DNA of 64,000 nt from Microbacterium sp. LWH7-1.2. GTDB taxonomy: Bacteria; Actinomycetota; Actinomycetes; Actinomycetales; Microbacteriaceae. The position numbers were made by a program, and so were the translations under genes. Each line of letters begins with the position of its first letter. Positions within the stretch are counted from its first letter, which is position 1. Under the pieces are notes generated by a model, which saw only the letters and a list, made by a program, of their open reading frames with translations, made no database searches and was not told the DNA's origin. The DNA lies in the NCBI RefSeq assembly GCF_038397755.1, contig NZ_CP151637.1, positions 2,108,001 to 2,172,000 on the forward strand, in the 5' to 3' direction. This document shows positions 25,189 to 34,316 of this stretch, piece after piece.

Positions 25189-25579
25189 TGTCCGGTTCCC
25201 TCTGTGCCCGCCGGCTCGGTCGTTGAGCGAGCGAGGAACGAGCGAGTCGAAACGCCCCCTCTCCCCGCTCGTTGAGCGAGCGAGGTACGAGCGAGTCGAA
25301 ACGCCCCCTCTCCCCGCTCGTTGAGCGAGCGAGGTACGAGCGAGTCGAAACGCCCCGAGCCTCCCAGCAACCCCGCCCCCAGACGTCCCAGCGCGCCCGC
25401 CCAACCCCGCTCCGTGCGCCACCCGACGGAATTCGACATTGTTACATTCGCGCGCGATATAGCACACCGCTCAGGCTGGTCAAAATCGACGCCGCGCGCC
25501 GGCACATTGGCCGCACCGGGGCCGCCGTCACCCTCGAGCCTTGAGCGAATCCTGAGCCCGAGCGCCACGGAGCGAAACA

Positions 25580-25609
25580 TTGACGTGAGGAGGATGAGAG
25601 GGCTCTAAT
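25580..25609 (+). promoter_or_regulatory. Predicted promoter of the glycan operon starting at 25733
   Basis: TTGACG (25580-25585) and TCTAAT (25604-25609), 18 bases apart, form a good sigma-A-like promoter; TAATAC directly overlaps the -10. Transcription would start near 25616, giving a leader of about 117 bases. The surrounding 25353-25732 region is less GC-rich, has no gene, and includes a small hairpin TGGTGG/CCACCA just before the ribosome site. Confidence 0.6.
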
Positions 25610-25732
25610 ACTGGGTACGGCGCTTTCCCTCCCCCAAGGGCTCGAGTACCAATTTCGTCTATTCGGCCGTAACAACTAACTGATACCCTGCCCATGGTGG
25701 CCGGGTAATCCACCAAAAAGCGAGAAGGCACT

Positions 25733-27451
25733 GTGTCGTCGAATCCCCACATCGACGCGCCAACGGAGTCGCCAGCCCATCCCCAGGCACGGGCAGCCGC
25801 TCCTTCGGCGAGCCGTCCGTCCGCCCCGGGCTCGTCGTCCGCGGCATCTCCCTCGGATTCGTCGTCCCCGACGTCTCCCTCGGACCCGGCGCCGACCTCC
25901 CTCTCGGTCGTTGAGCGAGCGAGGAACGAGCGAGTCGAAACGCCCGACCTGTCCCCGCTCGTTGAGCGAGCGAGGAACGAGCGAGTCGAAACGCCCCGGG
26001 CCTCCGAGCAACACCGCCCCTGGCGCCGCGACTACGCCGCCCGCCTCTGGATGAGCGACGCCTTCGTCCTCATCTGGGCCGTCTACGGCACACAGCTGCT
26101 GTGGTTCGGCTGGGGCAATGCGCAAGTCGCCATCCGCGAAGACTCTCGCTTCAACGAACTCTCGTATTGGGGCTTCTCTGCGGTCGTGATCATCGCCTGG
26201 ATGTGGGCTCTGTCGCTCATCGACTCCCGCGACCACCGCATCATCGGTGCCGGCAACACGGAGTACGTGCGGGTCGCCCGTGCAAGCTTCACCCTCTTCG
26301 GCGCCATCGCGATCCTCGCCTTCCTGCTCCGCGTCGATGTCGCCCGCGGCTACCTCCTCATCGCGCTCCCGCTCGGCATCTTCGTCCTCCTGCTCGAGCG
26401 CTGGCTGTGGCGCCAGTGGCTCATCGCCGAGCGTTCGCTCGGGCGGTATTCGGCGAAGGTTCTCCTGGTGGGATCGGAGGAGTCCGTCGCCGCAATCGCC
26501 CGCGAGTTGCACCGTTCACCGACAGCCGGGTACCAAGTGGTCGGCGCCTGCGTCCCGTCAGGCAAGGTCGCGGACGTCATCGCCGGGACTTCCGTGCCCG
26601 TGATGGGCAGCGTCGACAACGTAGGACTCGCTATCGCAGCTACCGGTGCAGACACGGTCGCGGTGACGAGCACCGACGACTTGCCACCGATGAAGGTCAA
26701 GCAGATCTCGTGGGCGCTGGAAGCGGGCCACCAGCATCTCGTTCTCGCGCCGAGCATCGTCGACATTGCTGGCCCTCGCCTCCACACTCGCCCGGTCGCC
26801 GGTCTGCCCCTCATCCACGTCGAGACTCCGAAGTTCAGCCGCGGTCAACGCCTCGTGAAGCGTGCTGTCGACCTTGCGGCATGTCTGGTTGGGGTCGTAC
26901 TACTGAGCCCACTGCTGGCGTTCCTTGCCATCAGCGTCCGTCTCACAAGCCAGGGTCCGGTCCTCTTCCGTCAGACCCGCATCGGCCTGCGCGGCGACGA
27001 GTTCACGATGCTGAAGTTCCGTTCGATGGTCGTCAACGCGGAGGATCTGCTCGAGCAGCTTGCGAAGCAAGAGCGCGACTCCGGCAATGAGGTCCTCTTC
27101 AAGATGAAGAACGACCCCCGGGTCACACCCGTCGGACGCATCATGCGCAAGTTCAGCCTTGACGAGCTGCCGCAGCTCTTCAACGTCATCGGTGGATCGA
27201 TGTCCCTCGTGGGCCCGCGTCCGCCTCTGCCCACAGAAGTCGCGAAATATGCCGACCACGTGCACCGGCGCTTCCTGGTGAAGCCCGGCATCACCGGCCT
27301 GTGGCAGGTGAGCGGCCGCTCAAGCCTGTCGTGGGAGGACACTGTGCGACTCGACCTCTCGTACGTCGAAAACTGGTCGCTCGTCAGCGACTTCGCGATC
27401 ATCGCGAAGACCGCGAAGGCGGCCCTGGCCCCGGGAGAAACAGCATCATGA
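25733..27451 (+). CDS. Phosphoglycosyl transferase initiating polysaccharide synthesis, WbaP-like (first copy)
   Basis: A 572-residue protein starting with GTG after GAGAAGG. Residues 1-95 are a disordered Pro/Ser-rich extension that contains two in-frame DNA repeats read as VVERARNERVETP-like peptides (about residues 59-70 and 76-87). Then come about four membrane helices, a Rossmann-like CoA-binding-type domain (KVLLVGSEESV), a reentrant helix and the catalytic domain with FTMLKFRSMVV, FSLDELPQLFNV and SLVGPRPPLP. The enzyme moves a sugar-1-phosphate from a UDP-sugar to undecaprenyl phosphate. It is first in a tightly coupled operon. The sugar is not predictable. Confidence 0.95.
   Translation: MSSNPHIDAPTESPAHPQARAAAPSASRPSAPGSSSAASPSDSSSPTSPSDPAPTSLSVVERARNERVETPDLSPLVERARNERVETPRASEQHRPWRRDYAARLWMSDAFVLIWAVYGTQLLWFGWGNAQVAIREDSRFNELSYWGFSAVVIIAWMWALSLIDSRDHRIIGAGNTEYVRVARASFTLFGAIAILAFLLRVDVARGYLLIALPLGIFVLLLERWLWRQWLIAERSLGRYSAKVLLVGSEESVAAIARELHRSPTAGYQVVGACVPSGKVADVIAGTSVPVMGSVDNVGLAIAATGADTVAVTSTDDLPPMKVKQISWALEAGHQHLVLAPSIVDIAGPRLHTRPVAGLPLIHVETPKFSRGQRLVKRAVDLAACLVGVVLLSPLLAFLAISVRLTSQGPVLFRQTRIGLRGDEFTMLKFRSMVVNAEDLLEQLAKQERDSGNEVLFKMKNDPRVTPVGRIMRKFSLDELPQLFNVIGGSMSLVGPRPPLPTEVAKYADHVHRRFLVKPGITGLWQVSGRSSLSWEDTVRLDLSYVENWSLVSDFAIIAKTAKAALAPGETAS
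25909..25993 (+). repeat. Two type-B repeats inside the WbaP-like coding sequence
   Basis: Copies at 25909-25942 and 25960-25993 are identical to intergenic type-B repeats. They are read in the same open frame as in the Wzc-like gene, giving VVERARNERVETP and LVERARNERVETP in the N-terminal tail of the protein. Confidence 0.97.
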
Positions 27452-28236
27452 CGACGATTCAACCGACGCCGACGAACAACGCTGCCTGGGCCGAGGTGCC
27501 GGCGCTCGAGCTGGCGGTGACGCCCTTGACCTCCGAGGAGGTGCTGGCGAGAATCTCGGCCGCAGTCGCAGATGAGAAGCGGGTGCTCCTCGCCGGGCAC
27601 AACCTCCACAGCGCCTATCTTTTTCATGCCGATCCAGAGTTCAGGAAGTTCTACCAAAAGGCCGACATCGCCGTTCTCGACGGCTGGCCCGTCCTCGCAC
27701 TCCTGAATCGAGCTCGCCGCCAGCGCGGCCACACCCCGCTGCCCTCGGACTACCGAATCGGCTCGACCGACTGGCTACCCGGCGCGATCGGATTGCCTGA
27801 AGTGAGTCGTGTGTGCGTCGTGGGCGCGACGGAAGCCGCGAACACCAAGTTCATTGAACGCGCACAGCAGTTGGCGCCGGCTACCTCGTTCCTGGGCATT
27901 CCCGGGAATCCCTGGGCGCCGGAACATCTGGACGCGGTAGCGACGAGGGTCGGAGATTTCTCCCCTCAACTCACTGTGATCGGCATGGGCATGCCGCTGC
28001 AGGAGTCGATCGCAGTAGAGCTAATGTCACGAGGGCTTGGCGGCGTTGTCGCCACCGTGGGTGGCGCGATCGACCAGCTCGCGGGCGAACAGGCTCATGC
28101 CCCCCGATGGACGGGCCGCCTGCGCGTCGAGTGGCTGTGGCGCCTCGCGAGCAGCCCTCGGCGCCTGGGACACCGATATCTCGTGGAGCCGTTCAAGCTC
28201 ATCCGGCTCCTCCGTACCAACCGAGGGGCCCTGTGA
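27448..28236 (+). CDS. WecG/TagA/CpsF-family glycosyltransferase (GT26)
   Basis: The ATG at 27448 overlaps the stop of the phosphoglycosyl transferase gene by four bases, which indicates coupled translation; the product is 262 residues. Family landmarks are LAGHNLHSAYLFHADPEF, VLDGWPVLALL (the conserved DG in the active site), VCVVGATEAA and LTVIGMGMPLQE. GT26 enzymes add the second sugar, often N-acetylmannosamine or its uronic acid, onto the lipid-linked first sugar. That fits the position directly after the initiating enzyme. The donor sugar here is unknown. Confidence 0.92.
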   Translation: MTTIQPTPTNNAAWAEVPALELAVTPLTSEEVLARISAAVADEKRVLLAGHNLHSAYLFHADPEFRKFYQKADIAVLDGWPVLALLNRARRQRGHTPLPSDYRIGSTDWLPGAIGLPEVSRVCVVGATEAANTKFIERAQQLAPATSFLGIPGNPWAPEHLDAVATRVGDFSPQLTVIGMGMPLQESIAVELMSRGLGGVVATVGGAIDQLAGEQAHAPRWTGRLRVEWLWRLASSPRRLGHRYLVEPFKLIRLLRTNRGAL

Positions 28237-29102
28237 AAGTCTCTGCTGTCATTCCTACGATTGGTCGCCCCGAGCTGGTACGCGCAGTCAAGTCGGTGCT
28301 CGATCAGACGGTGCCTGTAGAGCCGATCGTCGTGTTGGATCGCCCGGATATGGTGGCCGATGTCACGCATCAGCTCGACGGGCTACGTCACAAGCTCGTC
28401 CTCACCGACGGCTCACAGGGTGGGGGCGCGGCACGGAACATCGGCGTGGCAGAGGCCGACTCCGAAGTGATCGCGTTCCTTGACGACGATGACGAGTGGA
28501 CGCCGACGAAGACTGAAATGCAACTTGAGCTGTGGCGGGAACGTCCCTCCGCCGTGATTACCAGTCGGGCACTTCTGGTGGGCAGCTCCGAGCGAACAGT
28601 ACCGGAACGGCCATTCAGCCAGGCAGGGACGATGTCGAGCTACCTTCTGGACCGTTCCACGATCACCCTGCGACGGCACTTCATCCAGAGTTCGACCCTC
28701 CTCATGAGCCGGAGCATCGCCCGCGAGGTGCCCTGGAGCGAGTCCCTCGCGCGTCATCAGGACTGGGGACTCCTCATCGAGCTCGACCGCCGGGGTACGC
28801 CGATCCTCACTCATGATGACGCCCTGGTCCGTGTATATCAGGGGTCGGCCAGCTCCATCTCGCGCTCCAAGAACTGGCGGGCGAGCCGAGCATGGCTCGA
28901 GGACTACGCGGCCGACGCGAGCACGCGCGCCCGCGGTGACTTCATGTGCTCGATCGTGCTCCGCTCCGCGTTGGCTGCTGGTGCTTGGAGAGATTCGCTC
29001 GGCATCCTGGGCTCGGCGCTGACGATGCGACCTCATCCTGCAGCCGTCGTAGTGGGGCTTTCCGAACTGGCGCGCGTCCCCTCGCACAGGTCTCGGTCAT
29101 GA
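28233..29102 (+). CDS. GT2-family glycosyltransferase
   Basis: Starts at a GTG overlapping the previous stop (GTGA) and encodes 289 residues. The N-terminus VSAVIPTIGRPELVRAVKSV and the metal-binding AFLDDDDEWTP with GGGAARNIGVA are standard for inverting GT-A family 2 enzymes. HQDWGLLIELDRRG near residue 180 provides the ED-type acceptor-site motif in diverged form. It has no membrane segment, so it acts at the cytoplasmic face on lipid-linked intermediates. Donor and linkage cannot be told. Base composition is lower in GC than the flanking core genes. Confidence 0.9.
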   Translation: MKVSAVIPTIGRPELVRAVKSVLDQTVPVEPIVVLDRPDMVADVTHQLDGLRHKLVLTDGSQGGGAARNIGVAEADSEVIAFLDDDDEWTPTKTEMQLELWRERPSAVITSRALLVGSSERTVPERPFSQAGTMSSYLLDRSTITLRRHFIQSSTLLMSRSIAREVPWSESLARHQDWGLLIELDRRGTPILTHDDALVRVYQGSASSISRSKNWRASRAWLEDYAADASTRARGDFMCSIVLRSALAAGAWRDSLGILGSALTMRPHPAAVVVGLSELARVPSHRSRS

Positions 29103-29157
29103 CACCCCGGCGAGGCCTCGTCTTCCCGGCAACCATCGCATCACGATCGGAACAGAG

Positions 29158-30225
29158 TTGAGACGCATCTTCGTCAATCCCGCGGGGCAGCGAGACAACC
29201 TCGGTGACTCGATTCTCCGCCGCCCCTACCTGGACGCCCTTCGAGACCGGGGCGAACTGCATGTTCTTGCCGGGAAGGACCGCGATTACAGCTCTGGCCT
29301 GGGTATCCGTGACGGCGACGTCGTCTACGAATCGCGTGCGAAGTGGTTCGCAGGCGCCTTGGCATCAGGGCTGGTGGGAAAGCTGATATTCGCGTCAAAC
29401 GCCGGGGAAGTTGTGGGAACCGACGCCGAGAAGCGTCGAGCGCGCTGGCAGCCGCTGATCGCGAGCCTTGCGAGGCGGACCGGCGGCGACGTCATCGTTG
29501 CGGGGGTAAGCGTCCGACCGGGAACGGACGCCTCAGCGACTCAACTGCCGAGACTCGTTCGCTCGGCGACGGTCGTCACATGGAGGGACGAGGCTGCGAG
29601 ACAAGCGCTACGGATAGGTAGTGTTCAACCTGACTGGGCCTTCGCTCTTGGTGGTACCGAGAGCTTCGCTGACCGCAGTCGGCTCGCGATCGCTCTTAGA
29701 GGCGACCGTCCGCCGCTCAGCGACAGGATGGTGTCCGTTCTCCGAACATACGCCGAGCAGCACGGCCTTTCCCTGTGGGTGGTCGTTCAGGTGCGCCGCG
29801 ATGCCGCAGCAGCGCGAGAGTTGCGGTCACGGCTAGGCGCCGAGATCTTTGATTGGTCTGCCGACACCGATCATGCCCACCACGAGCGAGCGCTCCGCGA
29901 GTTCTATCGCACATGTCGAGTGATTGCGAGCGACCGGATTCACGCCCTGATCATCGCTGCCACGGAGGGAGCAACTCCGATCGGTTTGGCCACTTCAGAT
30001 CCTGCGAAGCTCGCCCGCACCTTCGACCATGTGTATCCGCTGCCGATCATCGACGCGCGAAGCGAAACAGCGACGCTCAGCGATCTTCCCGTAGACGACC
30101 CGACGTTGAGCAGTCACCTCGCGGCGGCACGACAGGCTCTCGAATGTGTGCGCGCATCCATCGCCGATCCGGAGGGACGGCAGCCGCAGGACACGGGGAT
30201 TCAACCAGTGAGGGCATCGCAGTGA
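29158..30225 (+). CDS. Polysaccharide pyruvyl transferase family protein
   Basis: A 355-residue protein with a TTG start preceded by a weak GGAACAG; no better start fits, since the frame upstream is closed. The N-terminal NPAGQRDNLGDSILRRP matches the glycine/asparagine loop of the PF04230 family, and the C-terminal RVIASDRIHALIIAATEG carries the conserved SDRIH-type motif. The family moves pyruvate from PEP to sugars, forming acidic ketals, or in some members acts as a glycosyltransferase-like protein. It lies within the coupled glycan operon. Family call is fairly sure; the reaction is inferred. Confidence 0.75.
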   Translation: MRRIFVNPAGQRDNLGDSILRRPYLDALRDRGELHVLAGKDRDYSSGLGIRDGDVVYESRAKWFAGALASGLVGKLIFASNAGEVVGTDAEKRRARWQPLIASLARRTGGDVIVAGVSVRPGTDASATQLPRLVRSATVVTWRDEAARQALRIGSVQPDWAFALGGTESFADRSRLAIALRGDRPPLSDRMVSVLRTYAEQHGLSLWVVVQVRRDAAAARELRSRLGAEIFDWSADTDHAHHERALREFYRTCRVIASDRIHALIIAATEGATPIGLATSDPAKLARTFDHVYPLPIIDARSETATLSDLPVDDPTLSSHLAAARQALECVRASIADPEGRQPQDTGIQPVRASQ

Positions 30226-31565
30226 CTTCGCTTTCAAAATCGTTTCCTACATACACGGGCTTCGAACCGTCCGTTCCAGTCCGCCTCGTTTCGCGGCCTG
30301 GCGAGTCGGCTATCCATCGCTTCTACGACACATCGCCAGTCAGCCCCTCTGGAAGGCTTCTCGCGTTGACAGAGTTCGAATTCGAAGATCGTCTGCCTTC
30401 ACCTGGCGACGAAGCGTCTGTCGTGGTCGTGAACTTGGTGAGTGGGGAGGAGGTCTTCCGCTCTCGCACAAGCGCTTGGGACACTCAGCTCGGGGCTCAG
30501 GCCCAGTGGGGATCCTCCGACGACGAGCTCTTCTTCAATCGGATGGCGCCCGACTGGCAGCCATACGGAGTCAAGGTAGATATAGCCCGAAAGACGGAGT
30601 TCGCGCTTGACGGGCCAATCTATGTTGTGTCGCCGGACGGCAGGACAGCGCTCTCACCGGATCTCGTGCGGATTTGGCTGATCCAGCCTGGCTACGGCGT
30701 GATTGTCCCATCGTCTGAGCTCACCGAGCCAGTCGGGGCCCCAGACAACGACGGCCTATTTGCGACCGACACGCTGTCTGGGACTACCCGACTCGCAGTA
30801 TCGATGCGGGAGATCTACGATGCGTTCCCCGACGAGTTTCGGAGCGTCGATCTCAACCGCGGTGGGTTCTATGGCTTCCACGCAAAGTGGTCCCCCGACG
30901 GCCGCAGGATCATGTTCCTTGTCCGTTGGAAGGATCGGCTCGCAAGGAAGGGACACAGTCGCAACTGGATCATCACCATGCGTGATGACTTCTCGGACCT
31001 TCGCATCGCGCTTACGCCGGAACGCTGGGCTGGTGGACACCACCCGAACTGGTGCCCGGACAGCGAGCACATCGTGATGAACCTCGTGTTCCCCACGCGG
31101 AAGGCGCTCATGCCGAAAGTCGAAAGACTCGTCGATCGCGCGGCTCGGAAGTTCCGCATCCCGTTCTACCGGAGCCCGTACCCGTTGCGGTTCGCCATGT
31201 TCCGGTACGACGGCAGCCAGATGCGACCGATCTCCACTAGCCACATCGGATCTGGCCACCCGACCTGGCATGAGGAGCTCCAGGCAGTCCTGAGCGACGC
31301 CTACCCATGGGAGCCGGTGACCGCGGGCGATGGCACCTCACCGATCCGTCTTGTCTCGTCCCGGACCGACACGGAGGAAACGATCGTGAGAGTGAGGACG
31401 ATGCCTGAGTTCATGGGGTCTCGCCGCGAGTGGAGGATCGACCCTCACCCAGCGTGGAGCCGGCAACTCGACACCATCGTGTTCAACGGATTCGCACATG
31501 GCAAGCGTGCCGTCTACGTCGCGGATCTCCGATCACGCCTAGCCTCGGCCTCGTCTCGGGTTTGA
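30222..31565 (+). CDS. Beta-propeller-like protein of the glycan operon, function unknown
   Basis: The GTG at 30222 overlaps the previous stop (GTGA), giving 447 residues. There is no signal peptide or membrane helix. Repeated blade-like segments are visible: SPSGRLLALTEFEFE, WGSSDDELFFNRM, WSPDGRRIMFLVRW, NWCPDSEHIVMN and HPTWHEELQAVLSD, similar to TolB/PD40-type propellers. These are usually periplasmic or surface proteins, so a cytoplasmic one in a polysaccharide operon is odd. Oligosaccharide lyases also use this fold, but no catalytic set can be pointed out. I would call it a propeller protein only. Confidence 0.65.
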   Translation: MTSLSKSFPTYTGFEPSVPVRLVSRPGESAIHRFYDTSPVSPSGRLLALTEFEFEDRLPSPGDEASVVVVNLVSGEEVFRSRTSAWDTQLGAQAQWGSSDDELFFNRMAPDWQPYGVKVDIARKTEFALDGPIYVVSPDGRTALSPDLVRIWLIQPGYGVIVPSSELTEPVGAPDNDGLFATDTLSGTTRLAVSMREIYDAFPDEFRSVDLNRGGFYGFHAKWSPDGRRIMFLVRWKDRLARKGHSRNWIITMRDDFSDLRIALTPERWAGGHHPNWCPDSEHIVMNLVFPTRKALMPKVERLVDRAARKFRIPFYRSPYPLRFAMFRYDGSQMRPISTSHIGSGHPTWHEELQAVLSDAYPWEPVTAGDGTSPIRLVSSRTDTEETIVRVRTMPEFMGSRREWRIDPHPAWSRQLDTIVFNGFAHGKRAVYVADLRSRLASASSRV

Positions 31566-31630
31566 GTCGGGACCGTCGAGTTCCTGACCCGCCCGATGCC
31601 TCGCCTCCGACAAGCCGCCGAGAAGAACCT

Positions 31631-32926
31631 ATGACTTCGTCCAACACGACTGACACCGCGACCGCGCGCCGCGAGGACCCTCCTACGACTGCTAAGAAGA
31701 AGCGCTCACGTGAGCTGATCATCGCTCAGTTGATCGGACAGGTGGCCCTTCTCCTTGCCATTCCTGTATTGACCCGTCTGTTGTCTCCTGCGGAGATGGG
31801 GATCTATCAGACCGGCCTCTCCGTTGCGTTGATTCTCCAGCCGCTCGCGACTCTTCGCCGCGAGCTCCTGATTCCGTTCGCGGGTGTGCGCGACGCTCGC
31901 AAGCACCGGTGGATCGGACTCGGTTTCGCAGCTACTCTGAGTGGCGCAATCGCGCTCGTTGCGCTCCCCGCGTGGGCGCTGGGTAATGCGACTCTCGCCG
32001 AAACCCTACTTGCGACGGCTCTCATACTGCCGTCGTTCGCGCTCATGTACGTGGAGAATGCGTTCCTGATTCGCCACAGCGCGCAGGGTCGACTTGCTGT
32101 GCGGAATCTGGTCGGCGGTGTGCTCTCGGCCGGGCTTCAGGTCGTCGCTGCACTCATCCTGCCGGGCGCCATCGCCATCGCGGCTGCGCTGTTACTCGGT
32201 CGTGCAGCAGCGACATTCGTGACCGTGGCGAGGCGCACACCTTCATCCGACGTGGAGAGTCCTGGAGAAAAGAAGAGCCAGCGATCGATCAGCGCGATCT
32301 TGTCCGCAATGATCGCGGCAGCGTCGAGTCAGGCCGTGGTCATCGTTTCCTTTGCCAGCCTAGGGCCTTCGGCGGCCGCGCAGGTTGCGGTCGGACAACG
32401 AGTAGCGGGCGCCCCTGCGAGCCTGATCGGTCAGGCTCTGACCCAGATCGCCCTTAGCTCGGCTGCACCGCTAATCCGCGAGCAACGGCCTGGGATGACT
32501 TCTCAACTTCGCTCTTTGACCATCCGAACGGGTGCGGCTGCCGCCGTGACCGCCGCAGCATTAATGATCGGTGGCCCGCTCCTGGCCGTCCCGATTCTCG
32601 GGCCAGGCTGGGAGGTCGCTGGCGTCATGACAGCTGTTTTCGCTGTCCCCCTCAGTCTGACGCTGGTTGCCCTTCCGGCTACCACTTTGCTGATCCCGCT
32701 CGGCCGCGAACGACTGCTCGTGTCGCTTCAGACGGTGCGGCTTGTCGCGATTGTTGCGGCGATCGTGGTCAGTTCGGCGCTCACGCAGGACGTGTTTACG
32801 ACAAGCATCGTGACGGCTGCCGTCTGGACGCTCGCGTATGTACCACTGATGACTGCTGCTTTCACCGCAACGGTCGCCCACGACCGACTCTGCGCACAGG
32901 TCGTGAATCAGAGTTCAGCGCCGTAA
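31631..32926 (+). CDS. Oligosaccharide flippase, Wzx-like (first copy)
   Basis: The ATG at 31631 follows GAGAAGAACC and gives 431 residues. After a charged cytoplasmic tail (KKKRSRE) about twelve hydrophobic helices follow, with short loops, as in the MOP/PST flippase family. The first helices show ELIIAQLIGQVALLLAIPVLTRLLSPAEMGIYQ, typical of the family (PEMG/PAEMG loop). It would flip lipid-linked repeat units outward for the polymerase. It ends the operon begun at 25733, 65 bases after the propeller gene. Confidence 0.85.
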   Translation: MTSSNTTDTATARREDPPTTAKKKRSRELIIAQLIGQVALLLAIPVLTRLLSPAEMGIYQTGLSVALILQPLATLRRELLIPFAGVRDARKHRWIGLGFAATLSGAIALVALPAWALGNATLAETLLATALILPSFALMYVENAFLIRHSAQGRLAVRNLVGGVLSAGLQVVAALILPGAIAIAAALLLGRAAATFVTVARRTPSSDVESPGEKKSQRSISAILSAMIAAASSQAVVIVSFASLGPSAAAQVAVGQRVAGAPASLIGQALTQIALSSAAPLIREQRPGMTSQLRSLTIRTGAAAAVTAAALMIGGPLLAVPILGPGWEVAGVMTAVFAVPLSLTLVALPATTLLIPLGRERLLVSLQTVRLVAIVAAIVVSSALTQDVFTTSIVTAAVWTLAYVPLMTAAFTATVAHDRLCAQVVNQSSAP

Positions 32927-33005
32927 CGTCGCGCGGCCGACGAGTGATATCCGTTCTCGCTCGTCCGTTCGGGCGATCTAGTCCCATCCCTGGAAGGGCA
33001 TACTC

Positions 33006-34316
33006 ATGCGTCTGTCTGTCATCGGCTGCGGGTACCTCGGCGCCGTCCACGCGGCCGCGATGGCCTCGATCGGTCACGATGTCGTCGGCATCGACGTCGA
33101 CGCGCGCAAGGTCGCGTCGCTGTCCAAGGGCGAGGCACCGTTCTTCGAACCCGGGCTGCAGGAGATCCTCACCGAGGGCATCGCCTCCGGACGACTCCGG
33201 TTCACCACCGACATGGCCGCTGCCGCCGGCGCGGCGGTGCACTTCGTGGGTGTCGGCACCCCGCAGCAGAAAGACGGCTACGCCGCCGACCTCACCTACG
33301 TCAACGCCGCCATCGACTCCCTGCTGCCCTACCTGTCGGCCGGTGACATCGTGGCCGGCAAGTCGACCGTCCCCGTCGGCACCGCCGCCGACCTCGCCCC
33401 CCGCGTCGAGGCGACCGGCGCGACGCTGGTGTGGAACCCCGAGTTCCTCCGCGAAGGGTTCGCGGTCAAGGACACCATCGACCCCGACAGGCTCGTCGTG
33501 GGCGTGCCCGCCGGCGAGGCCGGCCAGGCCGCCGCCGACACACTCCGCGAGGTGTACCACCCGTCCGTCGCGAAGGACACCCCGTTCATCGTCACCGACC
33601 TCGCCACCGCCGAACTGGTCAAGGTCGCCGCCAACGCGTTCCTCGCCACCAAGATCTCGTTCATCAACGCGATGGCCGAGATCGCCGAGGTCACCGGCGC
33701 CGACGTCACCCAGCTCGCCGACGCCATCGGCCACGACGCGCGCATCGGCCGCCGCTTCCTGGGCGCCGGCATCGGCTTCGGCGGCGGCTGCCTGCCCAAA
33801 GACATCCGCGCGTTCTCCGCCCGCGCCGAAGAACTCGGCCGCGGCGAATCGGTCGCGTTCCTCCGCGAAGTCGACGCGATCAACCTGCGCCGCCGCGAAC
33901 GCGCCGTGCAGCTCGTCCTCGAAGCCCTCGACGGATCCGTGTTCAAGAAGAACATCACCGTGCTCGGCGCCGCGTTCAAGCCCTACAGCGACGACATCCG
34001 CGACTCCCCCGCCCTCGACGTCGCCGTGCGCCTGCACGGCCTCGGCGCCTGGGTCACCATCACCGACCCCGCCGCGATCCCCAACGCCCAGCGCCTGCAC
34101 CCGCAGCTGAACTACGTCGAAGACCGCGACGAAGCCCTCCGCGAAGCCGACGCCATCATCCTCGTCACCGAATGGGACGAATACCGCCGCGAACTCACCC
34201 CCGAACACGCCGCCACCCTCACCCGCGGCAAAGTCGTCATCGACGGCCGCAACGGCTGGGACGCCACCGCCTGGCGCAACGCCGGCTGGACCTACCACGG
34301 CATGGGACGCCCCTGA
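33006..34316 (+). CDS. ugd: UDP-glucose 6-dehydrogenase
   Basis: A 436-residue enzyme that oxidises UDP-glucose to UDP-glucuronate with two NAD. The NAD-binding MRLSVIGCGYLGAVHAAAMA opens the protein. Catalytic C262 is in FGGGCLPKD, and conserved TVPVGT, NPEFLREG and K216 in ATKISFINA are present. GGAAGGG precedes the ATG. Its third codon positions are almost all G or C, unlike the neighbouring genes on both sides, so it probably has a different history from the lower-GC island genes. With galU it makes a uronic acid donor for the polysaccharide. Confidence 0.96.
   Translation: MRLSVIGCGYLGAVHAAAMASIGHDVVGIDVDARKVASLSKGEAPFFEPGLQEILTEGIASGRLRFTTDMAAAAGAAVHFVGVGTPQQKDGYAADLTYVNAAIDSLLPYLSAGDIVAGKSTVPVGTAADLAPRVEATGATLVWNPEFLREGFAVKDTIDPDRLVVGVPAGEAGQAAADTLREVYHPSVAKDTPFIVTDLATAELVKVAANAFLATKISFINAMAEIAEVTGADVTQLADAIGHDARIGRRFLGAGIGFGGGCLPKDIRAFSARAEELGRGESVAFLREVDAINLRRRERAVQLVLEALDGSVFKKNITVLGAAFKPYSDDIRDSPALDVAVRLHGLGAWVTITDPAAIPNAQRLHPQLNYVEDRDEALREADAIILVTEWDEYRRELTPEHAATLTRGKVVIDGRNGWDATAWRNAGWTYHGMGRP

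Larger units (their letters stand above)
24846..25352. repeat. Four intergenic type-B repeats around a small transcription unit
   Basis: Type-B copies lie at 24846-24879, 25221-25254, 25270-25303 and 25319-25352, all in the same orientation. The last two carry GGTACGAG in place of GGAACGAG and repeat as a 49-bp unit (repeat plus CCCCCTCTCCCCGCT spacer). They bracket the candidate small gene at 25032. Confidence 0.95.
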
